Origin: Breoghania corrubedonensis
GTDB taxonomy: Bacteria; Pseudomonadota; Alphaproteobacteria; Rhizobiales; Stappiaceae
NCBI RefSeq assembly: GCF_003053845.1
Contig: NZ_QAYG01000013.1
Coordinates: forward strand, 55,833-119,832
Direction of reading: 5' to 3'
Length of the DNA stretch: 64,000 nt
Below are positions 36,939 to 45,727 of the stretch, piece after piece. Within the stretch, counting starts at the first letter, position 1. Each line of letters begins with the position of its first letter. A program made the position numbers and the translations under genes. The notes below the pieces were generated by a model. That model was given only the letters and a program-made list of their open reading frames with translations, had not been told where the DNA came from and made no database searches.

Positions 36939-38378
36939 ATGTTTCTGGGTCTTGATCTCGGTACGAGCGGACTAAAGGGGCTCATAATTCGCGACGACCA
37001 ATCCGTCGTCGCCTCCGCGACAGCGCCGCTTGAGATCTCGCGTCCGAAGTCGGGATGGTCGGAGCAGGATCCGCAGGACTGGGTTGACGCGCTCGTAGCC
37101 GTGCTCGATGTGCTCAGGACCCAGATTTCGTTCGACCGGATTTCCGGGATCGGGCTGTCGGGACAGATGCACGGCGCCACGCCGCTCGATCACGCGGGAA
37201 ACGTGCTTCGCCCCTCCATTCTCTGGAACGACACCCGCGCCGAAGCCGAAGCCGGGCGGATGGACAAAGACCCGGTCTGGCGCTCGGTATCGGGTAATAT
37301 CGTCTTTCCGGGATTTACCGCCCCGAAACTGGCCTGGATGAAGGCGCACGAACCGCACCTGTTCGAAGCGACGCGTATGGTCCTGCTGCCCAAGGACTAT
37401 CTCCGGTTCTGGCTGACGGGCGAATTCGTGAGCGAGATGTCGGACGCGGCCGGTACCAGCTGGCTCGATACGGGTAAGCGGGACTGGTCTGACGTGCTTC
37501 TGGGTGCCTGCGGGATGGACCGCAGTCAGATGCCGCGACTGGTGGAGGGGTCCGAAGCCTCGGCCTGCCTGAAGGCCGACATCGCGGCGCGTTGGGGATT
37601 TGCGAAAGACGCCGTTGTCGCCGGCGGAGCCGGCGACAACGCGGCATCCGCCGTGGGCGCCGGGCTTACGAAAGCGGGAGAGGGTTTTGTCTCACTGGGG
37701 ACCTCCGGAGTGGTGTTCGTCGCCAATGATGCCTATGCGCCGGCCCCCGAAACCGCGGTTCACACCTTCTGTCACGCATTGCCGGACCGTTGGCATCAGA
37801 TGGGCGTCGTTTTGTCGGCAAGCGATGCGCTCGCCTGGTTCGCCCGTCTTCTTGAGGCAGACCCTTCCGTCCTGGCCAGCACTCTGGGCGATCTGAGTGC
37901 GCCCGGACGCGCGCTCTTCCTGCCCTATCTCGGCGGTGAGCGTACGCCGATCAACAATGCCAGCGTGCGCGCGGCGTTTCTCGGGCTGGAGCATTCCAGC
38001 GACCGGACAACGACCACACGCGCTGTTCTGGAAGGCGTCGCCTTCGCCCTGCGCGACAGCCTGGAAGCCATCAGGGAAACCGGCACCGACGTTACCAGTC
38101 TGGTGGCCATCGGCGGGGGAAGCCGATCGGACTACTGGCTGCAGGTGCTGGCCTGCGTCCTCAGGATCCCGATCGATGTGCCGGCCGGTGGCGAGTACGG
38201 CGCCGCGCTCGGATGCGCCCGGCTTGGCATGATGGCGGCAACCGGTGCGGGGGCGGACATAGCGACCCGCCCGAAAATAGCGCGCACCATCGAGCCGGTG
38301 GCGGAACTCGGCAGCGCCTTCGAGGCCGGCTATGCCCGCTATGCGCAGGCACGAGAAATGCTGGCCGCGCTTTCCTGA
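36939..38378 (+). CDS. xylB: Xylulokinase
   Basis: 479 residues of the FGGY kinase family. XylB hallmarks are GLDLGTSGLKGLI at the N terminus, GWSEQDPQDWVDAL, IGLSGQMHGATPLD, LWNDTRAEAE, and a catalytic Asp in GAGDNAASAVGAG. The C-terminal GGGSRSDYWLQVLA is the adenosine-binding region. It phosphorylates D-xylulose, the product of xylitol or D-arabitol oxidation by the dehydrogenases of this locus. A ribulokinase is less likely given the MHG motif. Confidence 0.94.
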   Translation: MFLGLDLGTSGLKGLIIRDDQSVVASATAPLEISRPKSGWSEQDPQDWVDALVAVLDVLRTQISFDRISGIGLSGQMHGATPLDHAGNVLRPSILWNDTRAEAEAGRMDKDPVWRSVSGNIVFPGFTAPKLAWMKAHEPHLFEATRMVLLPKDYLRFWLTGEFVSEMSDAAGTSWLDTGKRDWSDVLLGACGMDRSQMPRLVEGSEASACLKADIAARWGFAKDAVVAGGAGDNAASAVGAGLTKAGEGFVSLGTSGVVFVANDAYAPAPETAVHTFCHALPDRWHQMGVVLSASDALAWFARLLEADPSVLASTLGDLSAPGRALFLPYLGGERTPINNASVRAAFLGLEHSSDRTTTTRAVLEGVAFALRDSLEAIRETGTDVTSLVAIGGGSRSDYWLQVLACVLRIPIDVPAGGEYGAALGCARLGMMAATGAGADIATRPKIARTIEPVAELGSAFEAGYARYAQAREMLAALS

Positions 38379-38449
38379 AAACAAGGGATATCGAACGCAT
38401 GCGGGCGACGAGCGCCTGCTTGCACCATCACAGCGAGGGAGGAAGTACG

Positions 38450-39178
38450 TTGGCAGAGAGCTTGAAAGGAAAAGTGGCGCTGATCACCGGAGCCGCCTCC
38501 GGCATCGGTTTGGCAACGACGGAAGCATTGATCGCCGCGGGCACCGTCGTCGTTCTCGCCGATCGCGACGAGGCCGCGCTCAAGTCCGTTTGTGCCCGCC
38601 TGGGGGACAACGCACACCCCCTCGTTACCGATCTGCTCGATGTCGAGAGCTGCGCCCGAATGATTCCGGGCGCCGTGGACCTGGTGGGCCATATCGACAT
38701 TCTGCACTGCAATGCCGGAAGCTACATCGGTGGAGACCTGATCGACACCGATACGGCAACGATCGACCGCATGCTCAATCTGAACGTCAACGCCGTCATG
38801 AAGAACGTCCGCGACGTGCTCCCCCACATGATCGAACGCAAGACGGGGGACATCCTGGTGACGGCTTCCGTGGCCGGTCACATGCCGATCCAGTGGGAAC
38901 CGGTCTATTCCGGATCGAAGTGGGCGATAACCTGCTTCGTCCAGACCATGCGGCGCCAATTGAAGGGCCACGGCATCCGGGTGGCGCAGGTATCTCCCGG
39001 CCCGGTCGCCAGCGCGCTTCTTGCCGACTGGCCGGAAGAAAATCTCCGCAAGGCGAAGGAAACGGGCAGCCTGCTCGAACCGGCGGAAATCGCCGATGCG
39101 GTGATCTACATGCTCTCGCGGCCGCGCAACGTCACGATCCGCGACATGATCGTGCTGCCGACGAATTTCGATATCTGA
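38450..39178 (+). CDS. SDR family dehydrogenase, ribitol 2-dehydrogenase-like
   Basis: 242 residues. It has TGAASGIGLATTEAL (cofactor site), HCNAGSYIGGDL, catalytic YSGSKWA, SPGPVASALLADWPEE and a C terminus RNVTIRDMIVLP. The last three stretches closely resemble the ribitol 2-dehydrogenase of enteric bacteria. The start is TTG 38450, preceded at seven bases by GGGAGG; ATG 38399 is a weaker alternative. Together with the XDH-type enzyme it gives the locus two different polyol oxidations converging on ketopentoses. D-ribulose from ribitol would need an epimerase or a second kinase not seen here. Confidence 0.85.
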   Translation: MAESLKGKVALITGAASGIGLATTEALIAAGTVVVLADRDEAALKSVCARLGDNAHPLVTDLLDVESCARMIPGAVDLVGHIDILHCNAGSYIGGDLIDTDTATIDRMLNLNVNAVMKNVRDVLPHMIERKTGDILVTASVAGHMPIQWEPVYSGSKWAITCFVQTMRRQLKGHGIRVAQVSPGPVASALLADWPEENLRKAKETGSLLEPAEIADAVIYMLSRPRNVTIRDMIVLPTNFDI

Positions 39179-39614
39179 GCCGATCGGCTCCGGCGATATC
39201 GAGACAATGCGCGCTTTGCCTTTTCAGCGCTGCTAGGCAGATCGCCACTTGCCGGACAGAGAACGAGACGATCGTCGTCGGCTCCTTCTCTGTCGTTTGC
39301 TCTGGAACTTTGCGAAGTACCGCCTTCACCGCCCTGCCCCGCCGCTTGGCTGTAACGTGGTCATCGCCCGCACACAGCCAGTCGATCACGTTTCACGAGC
39401 AATTCAAGCAATCAAATGAAGCTTGGAATAACAAAAATATATTTGAACAAATTGCATGAAGTTCGGATGAGTAAAATACATAAGGGCAAATAATACAATT
39501 GCATTACATGCGTATAATTACAAATAACATATGACTTGTGAAATAATATTGCATTTATAGTTCAGAGCTAAAATCGCTACGCAGCAAGACACGCAGAGAT
39601 TTCAAGCCCTGTTC
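39179..39614. other. Intergenic region, AT-rich second half
   Basis: No supported gene. The first 230 bases are GC-rich with no clear terminator. From about 39400 to 39590 the DNA is strongly AT-rich, containing ATTACAAA (39517-39524) and several ATAT stretches, and presumably carries the promoter of the hybrid kinase gene. Confidence 0.6.
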
Positions 39615-41969
39615 ATGAACCCATTCAAGAGTGCACTCACCAACCGGCCACCGCGACGCGGCGGTCTGGCGCTCCCCATGATCCTGATTGCAGGCATGTG
39701 CGCGGCCGGGCTCGCGGTGCTCTCGCTTGGCCAGCTCATTTCACACCTCTCGTCCGCTGGCGGGACCACCGTGTCGCTGCTGAGTGCGGCAATCGGATTG
39801 AGCGCCTTGTGCCTGGGCTATGCGATTGGTCAATACCGCATCGAGAACCGCCAAGACGAGATGAACACCATTCGAGAGCGTCTCGAACTGCAGACATCGT
39901 CCATCGGCCGGCTGGCGGAAGAGGCACAGGATGCACGCTCTACCCTGCTGGACGCCATTGAAAGCACGCAGGAGGGATTTTCGATCTTCGACGATCGGGA
40001 CCGGCTTGTATTGTGCAACGCTCCTTTTCGCGCGCTCTACTCGGAAGTGGATCTGGAGATCGCGCCCGGCGTAGCCTTTCGCGATATCATCCGCGCAGCC
40101 GCGCAGGCCGGCACCTACGGGCCGATCGATGACATCGAGCATTTTGTCGCCAACCGCGTAAATCGACGCCGTGACCAGTCCTGCGCCGCTGTCGAGGAAG
40201 GCCTGGCAGACGGACGCTGGATCCAGATCTCCAACCGCCGCACGCGCACCGGCGGCATTGTGAACGTGCTTACCGACATCACCGAGGCCAAGACCCGCGA
40301 GAGTGCCCTTTCCGACGCTTACACACGCCTCGAACGTCAGGCAGCAACGCTGGAAGCCCAGGCCTTCCGCACAGAAGAGCTTGCGAGCGCGGCACAGCGC
40401 GCCAACCGCGCAAAATCAGAATTCCTGGCCATGATAAGCCATGAGATCCGCACTCCGATGAATGCTGTCATGGGCTACTGTCAGCTCTTGCGCGATAGCG
40501 AGCTCGATGACGAACAGCGGCTTTTTTCCGATGGCATTGACGAAGCCGCCCAGAATCTTCTGGCACTGGTCAATGACATTCTGGACATCTCGCGTCTTGA
40601 GAGCGGCCGGATGGAACTGCGCCCGAGCGAATTCAATCTCGAGGCGATGCTCGAGCGCTTGCTGAACATCGCACGCGTCCTTACTGCGGAAAAGCCGATC
40701 GAGTTGCGCCAGTCCTTCGCGCGCGATCTGCCCGATGTCATTCACGCGGATCGCGACCGTCTCCACCAGATCGTCCTCAACCTGCTCGCCAATGCAGTCA
40801 AGTTTACCGAAACGGGATGTGTGGAGCTCGTCGCCGGACGCAACAGATGCGAGGACGGAGACAGGCTGTATTTCGAAATTCGCGACACAGGCATCGGCAT
40901 CCCGTCCAGCGACGTACACCGGCTATTCGACGCATTCGAGCAGGGCAGGCAAGAAGCCGACAAGGGCCTCGCCGGCTCAGGCATGGGGCTGGCAATCTGC
41001 AAACGGCTCGCGGACCTGATGGGGGGAGCCGTCTCCCTGTGCGAACGCCCCGGTTACACGACCACCTTCCGGCTCGACATTCCTCTGGTTGTCACCGAAG
41101 AGAGTCCGGCATACGCCGCCGACATGAAGGGTTTCCAGGCGCACGCCCCGGATATGTCCCCCCAAACATTGCGCATCCTGGTCGCCGAGGACACGCCGGC
41201 AAGCCGCGTGATCGTCACCAAGATGCTTGAACGCAACGGCCACACCGTACACGCCGTCGAAGACGGTCAAGAGGCGCTCGACGCCATCCGAAACGAGCAC
41301 TTCGATCTGGTGATCCTCGATATACAAATGCCGAGGCTCGACGGCTTCGCAACGGCGATGATGATGCGCAGATTGCCAGCACCAACAAACACCATCCCCA
41401 TATTCGCCCTGACAGCACAGGCCCATACGGAAAGCCGCGAACGCGCCGCGCGGGCCGGGTTCGACGACTATCTGGTCAAACCCTTGCGGCAATCCGACCT
41501 GGACACTGCCGTGAACTCGATCGTGCCTTCATCGTCGCGCGTCGCAGACGGGTCCGTATCCACGACAACCTATCGCTCAGCCGCGAGCGCAAGCCCCCTC
41601 CGAAAGGCCAGATCCATGGCCTTCGAACACCCCCACATCGACAACACGACCTTGCGAGAACTCAGGAACGCGGTGGGTGCGGAGACATTCGCGGACCTTT
41701 TGAACAAGCTCCGCGGCAACACGGAGTCCTACATGGACACTCTCAAAATCGCGCTTGAGGAGAGCGACCTCCCGACCATACGCACGGAGGCTCACAGATG
41801 CGCGGGATTGTTCGCCCAGTTCGGGTTGGACGACATCACCGCCCTCGCCCGTAAAGTGGAAGACGTACCGGATAGCGAAAAGGCAGAATACGCCAACAAG
41901 TTGCACGCCTCCCTGCACCTGGTTCTCGGGTTGCTGGATGATGGCAGTCTTCGACGCGCAGCAGAATAG
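39615..41969 (+). CDS. Hybrid sensor histidine kinase with PAS, receiver and Hpt domains
   Basis: 784 residues. Two N-terminal membrane helices (about 18-40 and 52-74) are followed by a coiled linker and a PAS domain (about 115-225, ESTQEGFSIFDDRDRLVLCN). The HisKA domain has His276 in SHEIRTPMNAV, and the ATPase domain has an N box NLLANAVKFTE and G boxes DTGIGIP and GSGMGLAICK. The receiver has Asp569 in LVILDIQMPRLDG, and a C-terminal Hpt-like domain has His727 in EAHRCAGLFAQFG. It has almost no periplasmic loop, so it probably senses a cytoplasmic or membrane signal. It stands upstream of the chemotaxis operon after an AT-rich promoter region, and no dedicated output regulator adjoins it. 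Confidence 0.92.
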   Translation: MNPFKSALTNRPPRRGGLALPMILIAGMCAAGLAVLSLGQLISHLSSAGGTTVSLLSAAIGLSALCLGYAIGQYRIENRQDEMNTIRERLELQTSSIGRLAEEAQDARSTLLDAIESTQEGFSIFDDRDRLVLCNAPFRALYSEVDLEIAPGVAFRDIIRAAAQAGTYGPIDDIEHFVANRVNRRRDQSCAAVEEGLADGRWIQISNRRTRTGGIVNVLTDITEAKTRESALSDAYTRLERQAATLEAQAFRTEELASAAQRANRAKSEFLAMISHEIRTPMNAVMGYCQLLRDSELDDEQRLFSDGIDEAAQNLLALVNDILDISRLESGRMELRPSEFNLEAMLERLLNIARVLTAEKPIELRQSFARDLPDVIHADRDRLHQIVLNLLANAVKFTETGCVELVAGRNRCEDGDRLYFEIRDTGIGIPSSDVHRLFDAFEQGRQEADKGLAGSGMGLAICKRLADLMGGAVSLCERPGYTTTFRLDIPLVVTEESPAYAADMKGFQAHAPDMSPQTLRILVAEDTPASRVIVTKMLERNGHTVHAVEDGQEALDAIRNEHFDLVILDIQMPRLDGFATAMMMRRLPAPTNTIPIFALTAQAHTESRERAARAGFDDYLVKPLRQSDLDTAVNSIVPSSSRVADGSVSTTTYRSAASASPLRKARSMAFEHPHIDNTTLRELRNAVGAETFADLLNKLRGNTESYMDTLKIALEESDLPTIRTEAHRCAGLFAQFGLDDITALARKVEDVPDSEKAEYANKLHASLHLVLGLLDDGSLRRAAE

Positions 41970-42195
41970 AGGTGGTGACCTTGCGTGTACCGCACGAACG
42001 CGCCCTCCATTCCGATAAATACATATAGAGTATATACATACGTATTAATATTTATGACGGTAAATACATCGCATTAATTATTATTTAAACGATATAATGC
42101 ACAAGTATTACAAACAAAATTACAAACTTATCTTTGCGTCGCCTTCGCGCAGATGTCAAACAAAACGCCCAGACAAAATTGTGTATGAAGAATAA
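41970..42195. promoter_or_regulatory. AT-rich leader of the chemotaxis operon
   Basis: This 226-bp gap is very AT-rich from about 42010 to 42140. Two ATTACAAA copies (42107-42114 and 42119-42126) lie 12 bp apart, and one copy is also present in the 39179-39614 gap. It probably holds the promoter for the STAS-cheYAW operon; no sigma-54 consensus was seen. Confidence 0.55.
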
Positions 42196-42474
42196 ATGCT
42201 GATAATAAATCTTCCCGAACATCTGGATATAGAGGCGGCATCTGACCTCAAGGCGACGTTGACCGCCGAAGACGGCGGAGATCGCGCCGTTTGTGTCAAT
42301 GCGCAACAGGTCTCCCGCGTGGGCACTGCCTGCATTCAGGTTCTTTTGTCTGCGGGCCGCTCGTTGAGCACCGAGGGACGTACCTTCACCATCAATGCTC
42401 CGTCGCCGGCCTTTTTGGCCGCATGTGCGGATCTGGGCCTTGTCGAAGAATTGCAGCGCTGGAGCACCGATTAA
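42196..42474 (+). CDS. STAS-domain protein heading the chemotaxis operon
   Basis: 92 residues forming a single STAS domain. The usual DSSGL phosphorylation loop is replaced by VSRVGTACIQVLLSAG, so Thr56 or its neighbourhood would be the equivalent site. Single STAS proteins are common as the first gene of alphaproteobacterial chemotaxis operons, role unknown. Its TAA stop is followed directly by the cheY ATG at 42475. Confidence 0.85.
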   Translation: MLIINLPEHLDIEAASDLKATLTAEDGGDRAVCVNAQQVSRVGTACIQVLLSAGRSLSTEGRTFTINAPSPAFLAACADLGLVEELQRWSTD

Positions 42475-42846
42475 ATGGGCAAGCGGATTTTGACCGTCGA
42501 CGATTCCAAGACCATGCGCGACATGGTGCGTTTCACGCTCAGTGGCGCGGGTTTCGAGGTCGTGGAAGCCGAGGATGGCGTCAAAGCGCTCTCGCTTCTG
42601 GACGGTACTCGTGTCGATCTGATCATCACCGACATCAACATGCCCAATATGGACGGGGTCACGTTGGTGAAAAAGGTGCGGGCCGGAACGAGCCACCGTT
42701 CCATTCCCATCCTCATCCTGACGACCGAGGGCGGCGATCAGAAGAAGGCTGAAGGCCGCGCGGCCGGAGCTACCGGCTGGATCATCAAGCCATTCGCCCC
42801 GGAGAAGCTGCTTCAGGTCGTCAACAAGGTCTGCCCGTCGAGCTGA
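42475..42846 (+). CDS. cheY: Chemotaxis response regulator CheY
   Basis: 123 residues, a lone receiver domain. Asp53 is in LIITDINMPNMDG, with acidic pair DD at 9-10, Thr83/84 in ILTTEGG and Lys105 in WIIKPFAPE. The second-half KAEGRAAGATGWIIKPF is typical of CheY rather than of DNA-binding regulators. CheY-P would act on the flagellar switch or an alternative output. No flagellar genes are in the window. Confidence 0.95.
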   Translation: MGKRILTVDDSKTMRDMVRFTLSGAGFEVVEAEDGVKALSLLDGTRVDLIITDINMPNMDGVTLVKKVRAGTSHRSIPILILTTEGGDQKKAEGRAAGATGWIIKPFAPEKLLQVVNKVCPSS

Positions 42847-42865
42847 CGCCAGGAGGACAGAACCA

Positions 42866-45064
42866 TTGAACTCCGATCGCCCCGACACCGACGAATTCGC
42901 GCAGTTTCGCCAGACCTTCTTCGAGGAATGCGCGGAATTGCTTTCCGCGCTCGAAGAGCATCTCGCCGATCTTCAGGAGCGCGCCGGCGATACAGAAGAA
43001 CTGAACGCGATCTTCCGGGCCGTCCATTCGATCAAGGCCGGTGCAGGCGCCTTCAATTTCACTCGGCTCGTCTCATTTTCCCACACCTATGAAACCCTTC
43101 TCGATGCCTTGCGCGATGGACAGGTCCACCAGAGCGAGGCGGTGACCGCAGCTCTGGTACGGGCCGCCGACGTGTTGGCGACGTTGGTGGAGGCGGCCCA
43201 AGAGGGGCGCGAGCTTGCCGCCGATTTCGGCGAAGCCGAGGGAGCGGAACTCGCCGCACTTCTCCAGCAGGCGGGGCTGGCCCGGCACACTGATACTCCC
43301 GCCCCGGATGCGGTGTCCGCAGTTACAGACGACACGTCGGCAAAGAGCGCTTCAACGCGCTATTCCATCCGGTTTGCGCCGTTCCCGGAACTGTTTCGTC
43401 ACGCGAACGAACCACTTCTGCTGATCCGGGAACTCATGCGGCTCGGCGACGTCGCGGTCACATGCGACACCAGCCGCCTGCCCAACCTCGGCGCCCTAGA
43501 ACCGGAAGACGCCTACCTCGCCTGGGATATCGAGATCGAGACAGACCGCCCGCTTGCCGATCTGCGCGAGGTCTTCGAATTCGTAGACGAGGATTGCGAC
43601 CTGGTCATCGCCCCAGAGGCACATCTGCCGGTGGCCGAGCCGATCGACGATGAAGAAAGCGGCACAGCAACAATGCCGGCCGAAGCCACGCAGACGGTTC
43701 CCCACCCGCATCTCGCAACGACATCGCAGCTCCCAGCTTCGACAGCGGAGACTGGGGGTGCCGGACAGGCTGCGGTCAATCAGAAAAGTGCCGGCGTGAC
43801 CTCCATTCGCGTCGATCTGGCCCGTGTGGACCGGCTGGTCAATGTGGTCGGAGAGCTGATCATCGCCCAATCGATGCTGGTCCAGCAATCCCACTCGGAT
43901 GCAGGCGACACGCCGCAGCTCACCACGACGCAGGGTTTCGACGAAATCGCAACACTGACGCGTGAATTGCAGGAATGCGTCATGGCGATCCGCATGCAGC
44001 CGGTCAAATCCGTGTTCGCGCGCATGCCCCGTATGGTGCGCGACATCTCCGCCAAGCTCGGCAAGAAAGTGCGGCTCGTTACCGCCGGCGAGCAGACCGA
44101 GGTCGACAAGACGGTCATCGAGGAACTGGCAGATCCGTTGACGCACATGATCCGAAACGCTGTCGACCACGGCATCGAACCGCCGGAAGTTCGCCTAGCG
44201 GACGGCAAGCCGGAACAAGGCACCGTGCGCCTGACCGCCAGCCACGCCGGTGGCAACATCCGCATCGAGTTGACCGACGACGGCGCTGGTATCAGTCGCG
44301 AAAAGCTCTTCGCGAAGGCAGTGGAAAAGGGCCTCATCGCGCCGGATGCAAAGATATCCGACGAGGAAATCGATGATTTGATCTTCGCACCGGGTTTTTC
44401 CACGGCAGCCGCCGTGTCCGATGTGTCCGGACGCGGCGTCGGCATGGACGTCGTGCGGCGCAACATTGTCAATCTCGGCGGACGCATCGCCATGCGTTCC
44501 GAGGCGGGAAAAGGCACCCGCTTCACCTTGAGCATCCCGCTCACGCTGGCGGTACTCGACGGTATGCTCGTGGCTGTCGGACGGGAGAAATACATTCTTC
44601 CCCTGACGAGTATCGTAGAGAGCTTCAAGCCGGACCCCGCCCATGTGCGCGCTCTGACCGGCGGCGGCGAGGTGGTTTTCATTCGCGGCGAGTACATCCG
44701 CCTCATCCACTTGAGCCGGATCTTCGGCGTCAGCGAAGCCATACCCAACGCCTGGGACGGCCTCGTCGTGCTGGTCGAGAGCACCAACAACAACAAGATC
44801 GGGATCGTCGTCGACGAGCTGATCGGCCAGCAACAGGTCGTGATCAAGAGCCTGCACGACAATTTCGAACCCATTCCCGGCATATCCGGCGCCACCATTC
44901 TGGGCGACGGCCGCGTGTCACTGATCCTCGACGTCGAACAATTGCGCCGCATGCCGGATCACGTCAGCGGGCGCCGAGAGCGCGCGTCCGCGCCCTGCTC
45001 CGACACCGGGAGCGCTCCAATACCCTCACCCGAAGCTGAAGCTCCCCTCGCCGCTCTGGCGTGA
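42866..45064 (+). CDS. cheA: Chemotaxis histidine kinase CheA
   Basis: 732 residues. The P1 Hpt domain has His54 in RAVHSIKAGAGAF; a long variable P2/linker (about 110-310) is acidic and Pro/Thr-rich. P3 dimerisation starts near 310 (RVDLARVDRLVNVVGELIIA). The P4 ATPase has HMIRNAVDHGIEPPE, DDGAGIS, and SDVSGRGVGMDVVRRNI, and the P5 CheW-like domain ends with GDGRVSLILDVEQL. The start is TTG 42866 with AGGAGG nine bases upstream, 19 bp after cheY; no ATG occurs nearby in frame. The short C-terminal tail is Pro/Ala-rich. Confidence 0.96.
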   Translation: MNSDRPDTDEFAQFRQTFFEECAELLSALEEHLADLQERAGDTEELNAIFRAVHSIKAGAGAFNFTRLVSFSHTYETLLDALRDGQVHQSEAVTAALVRAADVLATLVEAAQEGRELAADFGEAEGAELAALLQQAGLARHTDTPAPDAVSAVTDDTSAKSASTRYSIRFAPFPELFRHANEPLLLIRELMRLGDVAVTCDTSRLPNLGALEPEDAYLAWDIEIETDRPLADLREVFEFVDEDCDLVIAPEAHLPVAEPIDDEESGTATMPAEATQTVPHPHLATTSQLPASTAETGGAGQAAVNQKSAGVTSIRVDLARVDRLVNVVGELIIAQSMLVQQSHSDAGDTPQLTTTQGFDEIATLTRELQECVMAIRMQPVKSVFARMPRMVRDISAKLGKKVRLVTAGEQTEVDKTVIEELADPLTHMIRNAVDHGIEPPEVRLADGKPEQGTVRLTASHAGGNIRIELTDDGAGISREKLFAKAVEKGLIAPDAKISDEEIDDLIFAPGFSTAAAVSDVSGRGVGMDVVRRNIVNLGGRIAMRSEAGKGTRFTLSIPLTLAVLDGMLVAVGREKYILPLTSIVESFKPDPAHVRALTGGGEVVFIRGEYIRLIHLSRIFGVSEAIPNAWDGLVVLVESTNNNKIGIVVDELIGQQQVVIKSLHDNFEPIPGISGATILGDGRVSLILDVEQLRRMPDHVSGRRERASAPCSDTGSAPIPSPEAEAPLAALA

Positions 45065-45082
45065 GCGAAACGGAGGATTGTC

Positions 45083-45604
45083 ATGACCGCCAACAAAGAC
45101 CTGTCCGCGCCTGGTGCGGGAACGCCCGACCAGGCGGACCATTCCATACGTGAGCCGCGCCAGTTCATCAGTTTTCGCGTCGACAACGAGGAATTCGCCA
45201 TCGACATAATCTCGGTGCGTGAAATCAAGGGCTGGACGTCGACCGCGACCCTGCCCAATCAGCCACCTTACAACCGCGGCGTCATGAACCTGCGCGGCAC
45301 CATCGTGCCGATCTTCGATCTGCGCTGTCGGTTCGGCATGGGCATGACCGAAGCGACGGCCTTTCACGTGGTCATCATCGCCAGCGTCATGGACCGGACG
45401 ATCGGTCTGCTCGTGGATGCCGTGTCCGACATCCTGACTATCGACACGGATGCCATCCGCCCGGTGCCCGACACGGAACAGGTCGCGTCCACCACATACC
45501 TGTCCGGCATCGTCACCACCAAGACCGGAATGGTCATCATTCTTTCGCTCGAAAAGCTATTCGGGCGCGAACAGACAACAGCGGCCGGAGAGATCGCCGC
45601 CTGA
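45083..45604 (+). CDS. cheW: Chemotaxis coupling protein CheW
   Basis: 173 residues with the CheW fold: FRVDNEEFAIDIISVREIKGW (about 33-53), MNLRGTIVPIFDLRCRFGM (about 70-90), IGLLVDAVSDILTI and TKTGMVIILSLEKLF. It bridges CheA and receptors. The N-terminal 25 residues are hydrophilic and probably flexible. GGAGGATTGTC precedes the ATG. Confidence 0.96.
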   Translation: MTANKDLSAPGAGTPDQADHSIREPRQFISFRVDNEEFAIDIISVREIKGWTSTATLPNQPPYNRGVMNLRGTIVPIFDLRCRFGMGMTEATAFHVVIIASVMDRTIGLLVDAVSDILTIDTDAIRPVPDTEQVASTTYLSGIVTTKTGMVIILSLEKLFGREQTTAAGEIAA

Positions 45605-45727
45605 CAGGAATGAGCGGATGCCGTCCCGGCTCGGAGCCGCGGCGACGACATCCTCCAGCTTGATCCCTTGCCGGGGGTTCGAGGCCCCCTCGCCAGCCCG
45701 ATCCGGAAGGTCGAAAGGAAATACAAG